A program made the translations under genes and the position numbers. From Mycolicibacterium litorale (lineage in GTDB: Bacteria > Actinomycetota > Actinomycetes > Mycobacteriales > Mycobacteriaceae), in assembly GCA_002007745.1 (NCBI GenBank), contig CP019882.1, forward strand, positions 2,542,001 to 2,606,000: DNA of 64,000 bases, written 5' to 3'. How positions within the stretch are numbered: the first letter of the stretch is position 1; every line of letters starts with the position of its first letter. Shown here piece after piece: positions 45,981 to 55,446 of this stretch. Below the pieces are notes generated by a model. That model was not told where the DNA came from. It worked only from the letters and a program-made list of their open reading frames with translations, and did not search any database.

Positions 45981-46010
45981 TTGCGTGACATCCGCAACCG
46001 ATTCCGCAAC
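45981..46010. promoter_or_regulatory. CGCAA repeat cluster upstream of potA
   Basis: TTGCG at 45981-45985 faces CGCAA at 45993-45997, and a direct copy of CCGCAAC follows 12 bases later (46004-46010). The group lies about 75-100 bases upstream of potA in an otherwise empty 212-base gap and may be an operator. Confidence 0.35.
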
Positions 46011-46120
46011 GAAAGATGAATTTTTCGATGGAATCGCTCGTTACCGCGGGGTTTCGGACGCGGCTTTCGATGCAACGGCGCCTGCTGACGGAGGTGTCGA
46101 TGGACGGATACTAACCCGGT

Positions 46121-47298
46121 TCAAGGGGTGGTGAGCCCGCGAGCGATAACCAGCCGTTGGATCTGGTTGGTCCCCTCGAAGATCTGGGTGATCTTCGCCT
46201 CGCGCATGTAGCGCTCGACACGGTAGTCGCGGGTGTAGCCGACCCCACCGAGAACCTGGACGGCATCGGTGGTCACCTTCATGGCCGCGTCGGTGGCGAT
46301 CAGCTTGGCGACGCTGGCCTGTTGTGAATAGGGACGGCCGGCATCACGGCGCCGCGCGGCGTCGAGATACGTGGCCCGTGCACCCGCGACCGCCGCAGCC
46401 ATGTCGGCCAGTACGAACCCCAGTCCTTGGTGATCGATGATCTTGCGGCCGAAGGCGGTTCTCTCGTTGGCGTAGGCGCAGGCGTCATCGAGGGCGGCTT
46501 GCGCGATACCGACCGCCACGGCCGCAATACCCAGCCGGCCGGAGTCCAGCGCGCTGAAGGCGATCTGCAGTCCCTGACCCTCGGCGCCGATGCGTCGTTC
46601 GGCGGCCACCTCCGCATTGTCGTAGAACGCCGAGGTGGTGGGGATGGCTGCCAGGCCCATCTTCTCCTCGGGCTTGCCGAAGCTGAGTCCGGGCTGGTCG
46701 CCAGGGATCAGGAAGCAGGAGATGTCCCCGCGTCGCCCGCCGGGGCCGGGGGAGGCCGGAGGGTTGTTGCCCTGCCCGGTACGTGCGAACAAGGTATAGA
46801 AGTCGGCGCGTCCACCGTGGGTGATCCACGCCTTCGAGCCGTTGATCAGGTAACCGCCTTCGATGGGCGCCGCCGCACAGCGCAGTGCGGCGGCATCCGA
46901 ACCGGCCTGCGGCTCGGACAGGCTGTAGGCGCCGATCTGATCACCGGACAGCATGCCGGGTAGCCACCGCTGCTTCTGCTCCTCGGTGCCGAATGTCAGC
47001 AGCGGATGGCAGGACAGGCTGTGCACGCTGACCGCGACCGCGACGGCGGCCCAGCGGGCCGCGATCTCTTCGAGTACCTGCAGGTACACCTCGAACGGTT
47101 GTCCGCCACCGCCCCACTCCTCGGGCTGCGGCAGGCTCAGCAGCCCGGCGGCGCCCAGCTGGGGAAGACCCCATCGGGATACGTCTCGGCCCGCTCACAG
47201 TGGTCGACGATCGGAGTGAGGACTTTGTCGCAGACATCGCGGGTGAGTGCGATCAGGTCCGCGGCGTCCTCGGTGGGGAGAAGTCGGTCGACGGGCAT
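46121..47298 (-). CDS. Acyl-CoA dehydrogenase, frame broken near the N-terminus
   Basis: Starts at ATG 47298 (MPVDRLLPTEDAADLIALTR). The frame breaks at GGGG 47161-47164; one added base joins PDGVFPQLGAAGLLSLPQPE to YLQVLEEIAARWAAV. The repaired protein is about 392 residues. It has the ACAD fold with flavin-contact segments YSLSEPQAGSDAAAL and KAWITHGG, and the catalytic Glu region QIFEGTNQIQR. It oxidises an acyl-CoA to the enoyl-CoA; the chain type is unknown. Divergent from a TetR gene, with paired AGTACT sites between. Confidence 0.85.
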
Positions 47299-47325
47299 GG
47301 CGGCCTTTCGATTGATACCAGTGAC

Positions 47326-47351
47326 AGTACTGAATTACCTCCGAGAGTACT
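47326..47351. promoter_or_regulatory. Paired AGTACT sites between acyl-CoA dehydrogenase and tetR
   Basis: The 6-base palindrome AGTACT occurs at 47326-47331 and 47346-47351, 20 bases (about two turns) apart, filling the 61-base divergent gap. Position suggests the operator of the adjacent TetR protein. Confidence 0.5.
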
Positions 47352-47359
47352 ATCCGGGG

Positions 47360-47938
47360 ATGGCCACTCGCGCAACGTTCGGCACCCAACGCCGGGCTGA
47401 GCTGTTCGACTCGCTGCTGGCCCTATTCCTCGCCGACGGATTCGCCCGTCTGACCCTCGACGACATCGCCGCCCGGCTGCGCTGCTCGAAGGGAACGCTC
47501 TACACCTTGGCCGGCAGCAAGGAGCAGTTGGTGCGCGCCGTCACCGTGCACTTCTTCCGCGGTGCTGCCGACGACGTGGAGAACCGGATCGCCGGGGTGG
47601 AGGGTGCCCGCAACCGGATCACCGCCTACCTCACCGCGGTGGGCGGCGCGCTGGGGTCCGCCTCGGCGGCATTCATGGCCGACCTTGAGGCGTTCCAGCC
47701 GGCGCGAGAGGTATACGAGCAGAACACCGCGATCGCAGCGCGCAGGGTGGGCCAGTTGATCGCCGAAGGGGTTGCCGCCGGCGAATTCCGCGACGTTCAT
47801 GCCGCCTTCGCCGCCGACCTGGCGGCGGCGATGATGGTGCGCATTCAGCAGGGAGCTGTCCGATCGGCCACCGGCCTCGACGACGCGGCGGCCTACCGGG
47901 AGCTGGCCGCCATTCTGACCGCCGGAATCAACGCCTGA
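47360..47938 (+). CDS. TetR-family transcriptional regulator
   Basis: 192 residues from ATG 47360 (MATRATFGTQRRAELFDSLL). Helix-turn-helix: GFARLTLDDIAARLRCSKGT and LYTLAGSKEQLVRAV. The usual YxxF of the recognition region is YTLAG. Likely represses the divergent acyl-CoA dehydrogenase and itself. The stop is one base from the end of the convergent SDR gene. Confidence 0.82.
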   Translation: MATRATFGTQRRAELFDSLLALFLADGFARLTLDDIAARLRCSKGTLYTLAGSKEQLVRAVTVHFFRGAADDVENRIAGVEGARNRITAYLTAVGGALGSASAAFMADLEAFQPAREVYEQNTAIAARRVGQLIAEGVAAGEFRDVHAAFAADLAAAMMVRIQQGAVRSATGLDDAAAYRELAAILTAGINA

Positions 47939-47939
47939 T

Positions 47940-48746
47940 TCACATGTGGGCGCCGCCGTCGACGCGTACTTCGGTGCCGGAGACGAAGAAGGCGTCGGGG
48001 CTGCCGAGCATGGCGACGACGGCCGCGACGGCTTCGGGTTTGGCGAAGATGGCGCCGTCGGGCAGCGGGAGCAGCGGTGCGACCCGACCGAACAACTTGT
48101 AATTGACGTCGTCGGGTAGGCCTGGGCCGACACTCTGTTTGGACTCGCCGGTTCCGTCGGTCATGCCGGAGGCGATGGAGCCAGGCTGCACCGAGTTGAA
48201 CCGGATGCCGTCTTTGGCGAATTCGGATGCGAGTGAGTGGGTCATTGCTTGAATGCCGCCTTTGGAGGCGGCGTAGGCCGACATGTAGGGGTGGGCGAAC
48301 GCGGCCGAGGTGGAGCTGAAGTTGACCACGGCCGGGGCGGTGCCGGCACGCAGTGCCGAAATTGCCTCCCGCGTCACAAGAAACGTGCCGATCAGGTTGA
48401 CGCGCAGTACCTGTTCGAAGTCGGCCAGTGTGGTGTCCAGGAAATGTGCCGACCGCAGGATTCCCGCGACGTTCACCAGGGTGTCGAGGCCGCCGAGTGC
48501 GGAGATCGCCTCACCGACACCGGATTTCACCGAGTCCTCGTTACCGACGTCCATCACCAGGGTGGTCAGCCTGCCGGCGCTGTCGGCGGCCTTTGCTGTG
48601 GTGTCCTTCAAACCGGATTCGCTGATGTCGGCGGCCACGACGTGACCGCCCTCGTCGAGGATGCGCAGCACGCAGGCTTGGCCGATGCCCGAGCCGCCGC
48701 CGGTGATCAGCACACGACGATCGGTGTAGCGCTGCAAGGTCGCCAT
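47940..48746 (-). CDS. Short-chain dehydrogenase/reductase divergent from the mce operon
   Basis: 268 residues from ATG 48746 (MATLQRYTDRRVLITGGGSG). Motifs TGGGSGIG, NVAG, NFSSTSAAF with catalytic Ser, YAASK. Asp at the end of beta-2 (VVAADISE) favours NAD. It shares a 257-base intergenic region with yrbEA that contains a KstR-type site. In M. tuberculosis an SDR (hsd4A) adjoins the cholesterol-import mce4 operon, so a hydroxysteroid or side-chain substrate is plausible but not shown. Confidence 0.82.
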   Translation of the reverse strand: MATLQRYTDRRVLITGGGSGIGQACVLRILDEGGHVVAADISESGLKDTTAKAADSAGRLTTLVMDVGNEDSVKSGVGEAISALGGLDTLVNVAGILRSAHFLDTTLADFEQVLRVNLIGTFLVTREAISALRAGTAPAVVNFSSTSAAFAHPYMSAYAASKGGIQAMTHSLASEFAKDGIRFNSVQPGSIASGMTDGTGESKQSVGPGLPDDVNYKLFGRVAPLLPLPDGAIFAKPEAVAAVVAMLGSPDAFFVSGTEVRVDGGAHM

Positions 48747-48919
48747 GAGACATCCGCTCCTGTTCCATCGGCTGGGCGTGTGGCTGCCCGTTGGGCGGGA
48801 CGTTGTATGCGTGCCCCAGACGTATGGTGGCCCGATCAACGAAACGCGGCGCGCATGGTCTCGATTGCTGGGATTCGCTTCCGCCTGAGCGGTAAGTGCA
48901 CTAATCTGCGTTGGCGCAC

Positions 48920-48933
48920 TGAAACACGTTCCA
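48920..48933. promoter_or_regulatory. KstR-type operator upstream of the mce operon
   Basis: TGAAACACGTTCCA matches the published KstR consensus TnnAACnnGTTnnA at every defined position and sits in a near-perfect 18-base palindrome (48918-48935). It is 35-70 bases upstream of the possible yrbEA starts. KstR is the TetR repressor of the mycobacterial cholesterol regulon and is released by a cholesterol-derived CoA thioester. Confidence 0.72.
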
Positions 48934-49003
48934 GTTTTGGACCGCCTCGTGCCGTGACGCTGGTCCGATGGCCACGACGATGTTGGAGGTTCGGAAGACA
49001 CCA

Positions 49004-49813
49004 ATGACAAATCGCGCAGCAGATCGTTGGTCTCCGGGCATTGCTCTTCGTAGTGGTGTGTCGGGTCCGATGCAGGCCATTGGTGGTCTTTTCGCTATGT
49101 CGGCCGATGCGGTGCGGTTCGTGTTTCGCAAGCCGTTTCAGTGGCGGGAGTTTTTGGAGCAGTCCTGGTTCGTGGCGCGGGTGTCGTTGGCGCCGACGTT
49201 GCTGGTGGCGATCCCGTTCACGGTGTTGGTGAGTTTCACGCTCAATATCTTGTTGCGGGAGTTGGGTGCTGCCGATCTGAGCGGGGCGGGCGCGGCTTTT
49301 GGTGCGGTGACTCAGGTGGGTCCGTTGGTGACGGTGTTGATCGTGGCCGGTGCGGGGGCGACGGCGATGTGTGCGGATTTGGGGTCGCGCACGATCCGTG
49401 AGGAGATCGACGCGATGGAGGTGCTGGGGATCAACCCGGTACAGCGGTTGGTCACCCCGCGGATGCTGGCTTCGGGTTTGGTGGCGTTGTTGCTCAACAG
49501 CCTGGTGGTGATCATCGGCATCCTGGGTGGCTATGTGTTTTCGGTGTTCGTCCAGGATGTGAATCCGGGCGCGTTCGCGGCGGGGATCACCCTGTTGACC
49601 GGGGTGCCGGAGGTGATCATCTCCTGTGTCAAGGCGGCATTGTTCGGGTTGATCGCGGGGTTGGTGGCCTGTTATCGCGGGTTGACGATTTCCGGGGGTG
49701 GGGCCAAGGCGGTCGGTAACGCGGTCAACGAGACGGTGGTGTACGCGTTCATGGCGTTGTTCGTGGTCAATGTGGTGGTGACCGCGATCGGGATCCGGAT
49801 GACGACGCGATGA
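49004..49813 (+). CDS. yrbEA: YrbE-family permease (YrbEA) of an mce operon
   Basis: 269 residues from ATG 49004 (GGAAG six bases upstream); in-frame ATGs at 48968 and 48980 are alternatives. MlaE/YrbE permease: FRKPFQWREFLEQSWFVARV, GAGATAMCADLGSRTIREEI, DAMEVLGINPVQRLV, and VGNAVNETVVYAFMAL. It closely resembles YrbE4A in pattern. Forms the membrane channel of the Mce lipid/steroid importer with YrbEB. The stop overlaps yrbEB (ATGA). Confidence 0.88.
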   Translation: MTNRAADRWSPGIALRSGVSGPMQAIGGLFAMSADAVRFVFRKPFQWREFLEQSWFVARVSLAPTLLVAIPFTVLVSFTLNILLRELGAADLSGAGAAFGAVTQVGPLVTVLIVAGAGATAMCADLGSRTIREEIDAMEVLGINPVQRLVTPRMLASGLVALLLNSLVVIIGILGGYVFSVFVQDVNPGAFAAGITLLTGVPEVIISCVKAALFGLIAGLVACYRGLTISGGGAKAVGNAVNETVVYAFMALFVVNVVVTAIGIRMTTR

Positions 49814-50658
49814 TCACCTTGCGTGGGGCCTATCCACGGCTGGCCCGCCAGATCGACCGGCCGGTGAACTTCTTTTCCCGGATCGGGGACCACACCTTGT
49901 TCTACGCGCGGGCGTTGCGGGGTACGCCGCACGCGGCGGTGCATTTCCGCAAGGAGATCATCCGGTTGATCGCCGAGATCTCGATGGGGGCCGGGACGCT
50001 GGCGATGATCGGCGGCACCGTGGTCATCGTGGGGTTCTTGACCCTGGCTGCCGGTGGGACGTTGGCGGTGCAGGGCTATAGCTCGTTGGGCAATATCGGT
50101 ATCGAAGCGCTGACCGGCTTTTTGGCGGCCTTCATCAACGTGCGGATCTCGGCTCCGGTGGTGGCCGGCATCGGGTTGGCGGCCACGTTCGGGGCCGGGG
50201 TGACCGCCCAACTCGGGGCGATGCGGATCAACGAGGAGATCGACGCGCTGGAGTCGATGGGCATCCCGCCGGTGGAATACCTCGTCAGCACGCGGATTGT
50301 GGCCGGGATGGTGGCGATCACGCCGCTGTACTCGATCGCGGTGATCTTGAGTTTCGTGGCCAGCCAGTTCACCACGGTGGTGCTGTTCGGCCAGTCCGGC
50401 GGCCTCTATGACCACTACTTCAACACCTTCTTGAACCCGATCGACTTGTTGTGGAGTTTCCTGCAGGCGGTGTTGATGGCCATCACCATCTTGTTGGTCC
50501 ACACCTACTTCGGCTACTTCGCCACCGGCGGACCCTCCGGAGTCGGCGTGGCCGTGGGCAACGCCGTACGTACATCCCTGATCGTCGTCGTATCAGTCAC
50601 CCTGCTGATCTCCCTGGCGATCTACGGATCCAACGGCAACTTCAACCTGTCCGGATAG
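49810..50658 (+). CDS. yrbEB: YrbE-family permease (YrbEB) of an mce operon
   Basis: 282 residues. The MlaE fold includes GTLAMIGGTVVIVGFLTLAA, GFLAAFINVRISAPVVAGI, AQLGAMRINEEIDALESMGI and a C-terminal VGVAVGNAVRTSLIVVV. Second permease of the Mce complex; the ATPase MceG (Mkl) that powers it is usually encoded elsewhere and is not in the window. Confidence 0.88.
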   Translation: MITLRGAYPRLARQIDRPVNFFSRIGDHTLFYARALRGTPHAAVHFRKEIIRLIAEISMGAGTLAMIGGTVVIVGFLTLAAGGTLAVQGYSSLGNIGIEALTGFLAAFINVRISAPVVAGIGLAATFGAGVTAQLGAMRINEEIDALESMGIPPVEYLVSTRIVAGMVAITPLYSIAVILSFVASQFTTVVLFGQSGGLYDHYFNTFLNPIDLLWSFLQAVLMAITILLVHTYFGYFATGGPSGVGVAVGNAVRTSLIVVVSVTLLISLAIYGSNGNFNLSG

Positions 50659-50671
50659 CCGAGGTGCGGAG

Positions 50672-51858
50672 ATGAAATCAGGTATCGCGCGCCCGCTCGC
50701 CGGATTGGCGACCGTGGTGGCCATCGCCGTGATCGTCGCGGTGGCCGTCGGCTTGTTCAATGACAGCTTCACCAAAACCGTTCCGGTCACCGTCATTTCC
50801 GATCGCGCCGGTCTGGTGATGAACCCCGAGGCCAAGGTCAAGCTCAATGGCGCCCAGGTCGGTCGGGTCGCCTCCATCGACTCGCTGCCCGACGGCAAGG
50901 CCGCTTTGCACCTGGCGATCGACCCGGCCCTGGTCGACGACATCCCGGCCAATGTGAACGCCGACATCACCTCCTCGACGGTCTTCGGATCCAAGTTCGT
51001 CGAACTGTCGCCGCCGCCCGAGCCGTCCGCGCAGTCGCTGCGCGCCGGCCAGGTGATCGAAGGCCAGCACGTCACCGTCGAAATCAACACCGTCTTCCAG
51101 CAACTGGTCTCGGTGCTCTCCCAGATCGAACCCGCCAAGCTCAACCAGGCCCTGGGCGCCATCGCGACATCGCTGAGGGGCGTGGCAACAAGTTCGGCCA
51201 GACCCTGGTCGACCTCGACGGGGCGCTGGCCAAGCTGAACCCCAGTCTCGAGACGTTGAACCACGAAATCGCGATCGCACCACCGGTGTTCGATGCCTAC
51301 GCCGACGCGGCGCCGGACCTGCTCAAGACCGTGGACAACTCGTCGAAGATCAGCGATACGATCGTCGACCAGGACAAGAACCTGGACACCCTGCTGGTGA
51401 GCGCCATCGGACTGGCCGACGTCGGAACCGAGGTGATCGGCACCAACCGGCAGCCGCTGACCGACGTCCTGCATCTGCTGGTGCCGACCACCGATCTGCT
51501 CAACCAGTACAACGCGGCGCTCACCTGTGGCATCGGCGGTCTGATTCCGCTGGCCACCGGCCCCGGCCTGCCGTTGCCGGGAGCGGTTCTGTTGCAATCG
51601 TTCACGCTGGGTCGAGAGCGCTACCGGTATCCCGGTAACCTGCCCAAGGTCGCCGCCAAGGGCGGTCCGCAATGCACGGACCTGCCGAAGGTTCCGTTCG
51701 AGACCAGCCCGCCGTTCGTCGTCGCCGACATCGGTGCCAACCCGGCGCAATACGGCAATCAGGGCATCCTGCTCAACTCCGACGGACTCAAGCAGGCGCT
51801 GTTCGGTCCACTCGACGGGCCGCCTCGTAACACCGCGCAGATCGGACAACCGGGATGA
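50672..51858 (+). CDS. mceA: MceA-type MlaD-domain protein, frame broken mid-gene
   Basis: Starts at ATG 50672 after GGTGCGGAG. N-terminal membrane anchor (GLATVVAIAVIVAVAVGLF), then the MlaD domain (VISDRAGLVMNPEAKVKLNG, ITSSTVFGSKFVEL). The frame is lost at GGGG 51177-51180; one more G restores IATSLRGRGNKFGQTLVDLD and joins the helical needle region (NHEIAIAPPVFDAYADAAPD). The repaired length is about 395 residues, normal for MceA. Stop overlaps mceB (ATGA). Confidence 0.87.
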
Positions 51859-52880
51859 CCGCCCTGTGGAAGACGATCCTCAAGATCGGGATTTTCGGGG
51901 TCGTCATGTTGCTGCTGACGGGCGCACTGTTCGCCATCTTCGGTCAGTACCGGTCCGGGTCGGACAACTCCTACTCGGCCGTCTTCACCGACGCGTCCAG
52001 TCTCAAGTCCGGCGACTCCGTCCGCGTGGCCGGGGTCCGGGTCGGCACCGTCACAGATGTGGCGCTGCAGCCCGACAACAAGGTGGTCGTCGACTTCGCC
52101 GCCGACCGCGACATCGTCCTGACCTCCGGAACCAAGGCGACGGTGCGATATCTCAACCTGGTCGGTGACCGCTACCTCGAGCTGGTGGACAGCCCGGGAT
52201 CGGCGAAGATCCAGCCCCCCGGTTCTCGGATCCCGGTGGACCGCACCGAGCCTGCTTTGGATCTCGACTTGCTCCTCGGCGGTCTGAAACCCGTTGTCCA
52301 GGGCCTCAATCCGCAAGACGTCAACGCCCTGACCAACTCGCTGATCCAGATCCTGCAGGGCCAGGACGGTAACATCGATTCGCTGTTCTCCAAGACCTCG
52401 TCGTTCACCAGCGCGCTGGCCGACAACGGCCAAACGGTGCAGCAATTGATCGACAACCTCAACACCGTCGTCGCGACGATCAGTAAGGACGGGGACAAGT
52501 TCTCCGGCGCGATCGACAAGCTGCAGAAGCTGGTCGACGGGTTGTCCTCGGACAAGGACACCATCGGGTCTGCCATCACCGCGCTGGACAACGGCACCGC
52601 GTCGCTGACCGACCTGCTCGGGCAGGCGCGTAGCCCGCTGGCCGGCACCGTCGACCAGTTGGGCCGGTTGGCGCCGCTGCTCGATCAGGACAAAGAGCTG
52701 CTGGACATCTCGATCCAGAAGGCCCCGGCCAACTACCGCAAGGTGGTGCGGCTCGGCTCGTACGGCAGCTGGATCAACCAGTACCTGTGTGGGTTGTCGC
52801 TCCGGGTGAGTGATTTGCAAGGCCGAACCGCCTACTTCCCCTGGATCATCCAACACACTGGAAGGTGCGCGGAGCCCTGA
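51855..52880 (+). CDS. mceB: MceB-type MlaD-domain protein
   Basis: 341 residues. Anchor helix IGIFGVVMLLLTGALFAIF, MlaD domain (YSAVFTDASSLKSGDSVRVA, GVRVGTVTDVAL, VRYLNLVGDRYLEL), then a long helical segment. Part of the hexameric Mce shaft that carries lipid between outer and inner membranes. It shares a base with mceC (TGATG). Confidence 0.9.
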   Translation: MTALWKTILKIGIFGVVMLLLTGALFAIFGQYRSGSDNSYSAVFTDASSLKSGDSVRVAGVRVGTVTDVALQPDNKVVVDFAADRDIVLTSGTKATVRYLNLVGDRYLELVDSPGSAKIQPPGSRIPVDRTEPALDLDLLLGGLKPVVQGLNPQDVNALTNSLIQILQGQDGNIDSLFSKTSSFTSALADNGQTVQQLIDNLNTVVATISKDGDKFSGAIDKLQKLVDGLSSDKDTIGSAITALDNGTASLTDLLGQARSPLAGTVDQLGRLAPLLDQDKELLDISIQKAPANYRKVVRLGSYGSWINQYLCGLSLRVSDLQGRTAYFPWIIQHTGRCAEP

Positions 52881-53977
52881 TGCTCAAATATCGTGGATCC
52901 TCGCTGATCAGGTCGGGTTTCATCGGCCTGGCCCTGATCGTGCTCGTCATCACGATCGGGCTACAGCCCGAACGACTGCTGTCCCTCGCCACGGCCATTC
53001 GACACCAGGCGCTGTTCACCGAAGCAGGTGGTCTGCAGCCGGGTAACGATGTCAAGGTCTCCGGTGTCAAAGTCGGCACCGTCTCCGATGTGTCGCTGCA
53101 GCACGGCAAGGCACTGGTGACCTTCATGGTCAAGGGCACGGTGCGGCTCGGGTCTGACACCACCGCCCACATCCGCACCGGAACGTTGTTGGGACAGCGG
53201 ATTCTGACGTTGGAGTCCGACGGCAACGGAACACTGCGCTCGGCGGACGTGATTCCCGTGTCGCGCACGGGGTCGCCCTATTCGCTCACCGAGTCGCTGT
53301 CGGATTTCACCGCCAACACCGCCGAGACCGACACCGCAGCAGTCAACCAGTCGCTGGACACCCTCTCGGACACGCTCGACCGCATCACCCCGCAGCTGGG
53401 CCCGACCTTCGACGGGCTGAGCAAGCTGTCGCGAATGATCAATGAGCGCAACGAGTCTTTGGCGAGCCTGCTCAAGAGCGCGTCCAACGTCACCGGCATC
53501 CTGTCGCAGCGCAGCCAGCAGGTGAACACTCTGCTGCTCAACGCCAACGATCTCATCGGCGTCCTGCAGGAGAGGCGGTACGCCATCGTCAACCTGCTGG
53601 CCAACACGTCCGCGCTGGCCAAACAACTCAGCGGGATCGTGGCCGACAACGAGAAGGACTTGGCCCCGGCATTGGAGAAGCTCAACTCGGTGACCGCCAT
53701 GCTGGAGAAGAACAACGACAACATCACCAAAGCCATGAAGGGCCTGGCCAAGTTCCAGCTGACCCAGGCCGAGGCGGTCAACAACGGGTTCTTCTACAAC
53801 GCGTTCGTCGCCAACCTGAGCCCGGCGCAGACCCTGCAGCCCTTCCTTGACTACGCACTCGGCTTCCGCCGTGGCACCGACGCCGGCCAGCCGCCCGACA
53901 ACGCCGGCCCGCGCGCGGAATTCCCCTTCCCCTACAACGGAATACCGCAGCCATATGAGCGATGGGGGCAGCCATGA
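52880..53977 (+). CDS. mceC: MceC-type MlaD-domain protein
   Basis: 365 residues from ATG 52880 (GGAG five bases upstream; a GTG at 52865 also in frame). Anchor GFIGLALIVLVITIGLQP, MlaD domain (TEAGGLQPGNDVKVSGVKVG, IRTGTLLGQRILTL), coiled helical region, and a Pro-rich end (PYNGIPQPYERWGQP). Overlaps mceD by four bases. Confidence 0.9.
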   Translation: MLKYRGSSLIRSGFIGLALIVLVITIGLQPERLLSLATAIRHQALFTEAGGLQPGNDVKVSGVKVGTVSDVSLQHGKALVTFMVKGTVRLGSDTTAHIRTGTLLGQRILTLESDGNGTLRSADVIPVSRTGSPYSLTESLSDFTANTAETDTAAVNQSLDTLSDTLDRITPQLGPTFDGLSKLSRMINERNESLASLLKSASNVTGILSQRSQQVNTLLLNANDLIGVLQERRYAIVNLLANTSALAKQLSGIVADNEKDLAPALEKLNSVTAMLEKNNDNITKAMKGLAKFQLTQAEAVNNGFFYNAFVANLSPAQTLQPFLDYALGFRRGTDAGQPPDNAGPRAEFPFPYNGIPQPYERWGQP

Positions 53978-55446
53978 AGTCTCGCAGCCGGCTGACGGTG
54001 ATTGTGGCAGCGGTGCTGGCGGTGCTGATCGTCGGCGGCATCGCACTGCTCATCCGCCAGGCTTTCTTCAAGCCCAACACGATCACCGCGTACTTCACCA
54101 GCGCCACCGCGATCTACCCCGGCGACGAGGTGCGGGTGGCGGGCGTCAAGGTCGGGACGATTAAATCGATCCAGGCTCAGGGGACCAAGGCCAAGTTGGT
54201 GCTGGCCGTGGATCGCGACGTGCCCGTGCCGGCCAACGCCGAAGCGGTGATCGTCGCGCAGAACCTGGTGGGTGCGCGTTACGTCCAGTTGACGCCACCC
54301 TACGAGGACAGCGGGCCCAAGATGGCCGATGGCGCGGTGATCGGATTGGACCGTACCGCCATCCCGGTGGAATGGGATGAGGTCAAGACTCAGCTGAATC
54401 GGCTGGCCACCGATCTGGGCCCGACCAGTGACGTCTCCAACACCTCGGTCGGCCGGTTCATCGACAGCGCCGCCAACGCCCTCGACGGCAACGGGGAGAA
54501 GCTGCGGGACACCATCGCGCAGCTGTCCGGGGTTAGCCGGGTACTGGCCGACGGCAGCGGCAACATCGTCGACACCGTCAAGAACCTGCAGACGTTCGTG
54601 ACCGCACTGCGTGACAGCAACACCCAGATCGTCCAGTTCCAGGATCGATTGGCCAGCCTCAGCAGTGTGGTCGACGGCAGCCGATCAGATCTGGACGGTG
54701 CGCTGACCAACCTTTCCAGCGCCGTGGTCGACGTCCGGCGGTTTATCGCCGGCAGCCGCAACCAGACCTCCGAGCAGATCCAGCGGCTCAGCAGCGTCAC
54801 CCAGAACCTGGCCAACAACAAGCTGGTTCTGGAGAACCTGTTGCACGTGGCACCCAACGCGGTCGGTAACGCCTACAACATCTACAACCCCGATTCGCAG
54901 AGCGCGATGGGCGCCTTCGCGCTGGCCAACTTCTCCAACCCGGTGCATGTGATCTGTTCGGCGATCGGTGCGGTGGAGAATGCGACGTCGGCCGAAACCG
55001 GCAAGCTCTGTGCGCAATACCTCGGTCCGGCGCTACGACTGTTGAACTTCAACTACCTGCCGTTCCCGTTCAACGCCTACCTGGGTAAGTCGTTCAGTCC
55101 CGACCACATCGTCTATACCGATCCCGCGCTGGCTCCAGGCGGCTCGGGAGCCAGCATGGGCCCTACCGAGATCCCGCCGGCCGTCTCGGCCTACACCGGC
55201 TACAACGGCGACGTCCCGCCGCCGCCCGGCTGGGGCGCACCGCCCAACACGACACCGGGCTCGTACGCCCCCAACGGATTACCGGCAGACCCCTCGCCCG
55301 CGTTGTTCCCCGGCGCGCCGGTTCCGCCCGGGGTTCCGAGCGGCCCGGCGGCGCAGCCCCCGTCGAATCTGGAAGGCATGTTGCTCCCCGCGGAGTCGGC
55401 CCCGCCTGCCGCGCCGGCCCCGGCTGAAGGGAATCCGCCATCATGA
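53974..55446 (+). CDS. mceD: MceD-type MlaD-domain protein
   Basis: 490 residues from ATG 53974 in the mceC stop. Anchor LTVIVAAVLAVLIVGGIALL, MlaD domain (YFTSATAIYPGDEVRVAGVK, VGTIKSIQ, AQNLVGARYVQLTPP), then helical needle and a Pro/Gly-rich C-terminus with GAPPNTTPGSYAPNGLPADP. This tail is typical of MceD and MceF proteins. Confidence 0.9.
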   Translation: MKSRSRLTVIVAAVLAVLIVGGIALLIRQAFFKPNTITAYFTSATAIYPGDEVRVAGVKVGTIKSIQAQGTKAKLVLAVDRDVPVPANAEAVIVAQNLVGARYVQLTPPYEDSGPKMADGAVIGLDRTAIPVEWDEVKTQLNRLATDLGPTSDVSNTSVGRFIDSAANALDGNGEKLRDTIAQLSGVSRVLADGSGNIVDTVKNLQTFVTALRDSNTQIVQFQDRLASLSSVVDGSRSDLDGALTNLSSAVVDVRRFIAGSRNQTSEQIQRLSSVTQNLANNKLVLENLLHVAPNAVGNAYNIYNPDSQSAMGAFALANFSNPVHVICSAIGAVENATSAETGKLCAQYLGPALRLLNFNYLPFPFNAYLGKSFSPDHIVYTDPALAPGGSGASMGPTEIPPAVSAYTGYNGDVPPPPGWGAPPNTTPGSYAPNGLPADPSPALFPGAPVPPGVPSGPAAQPPSNLEGMLLPAESAPPAAPAPAEGNPPS

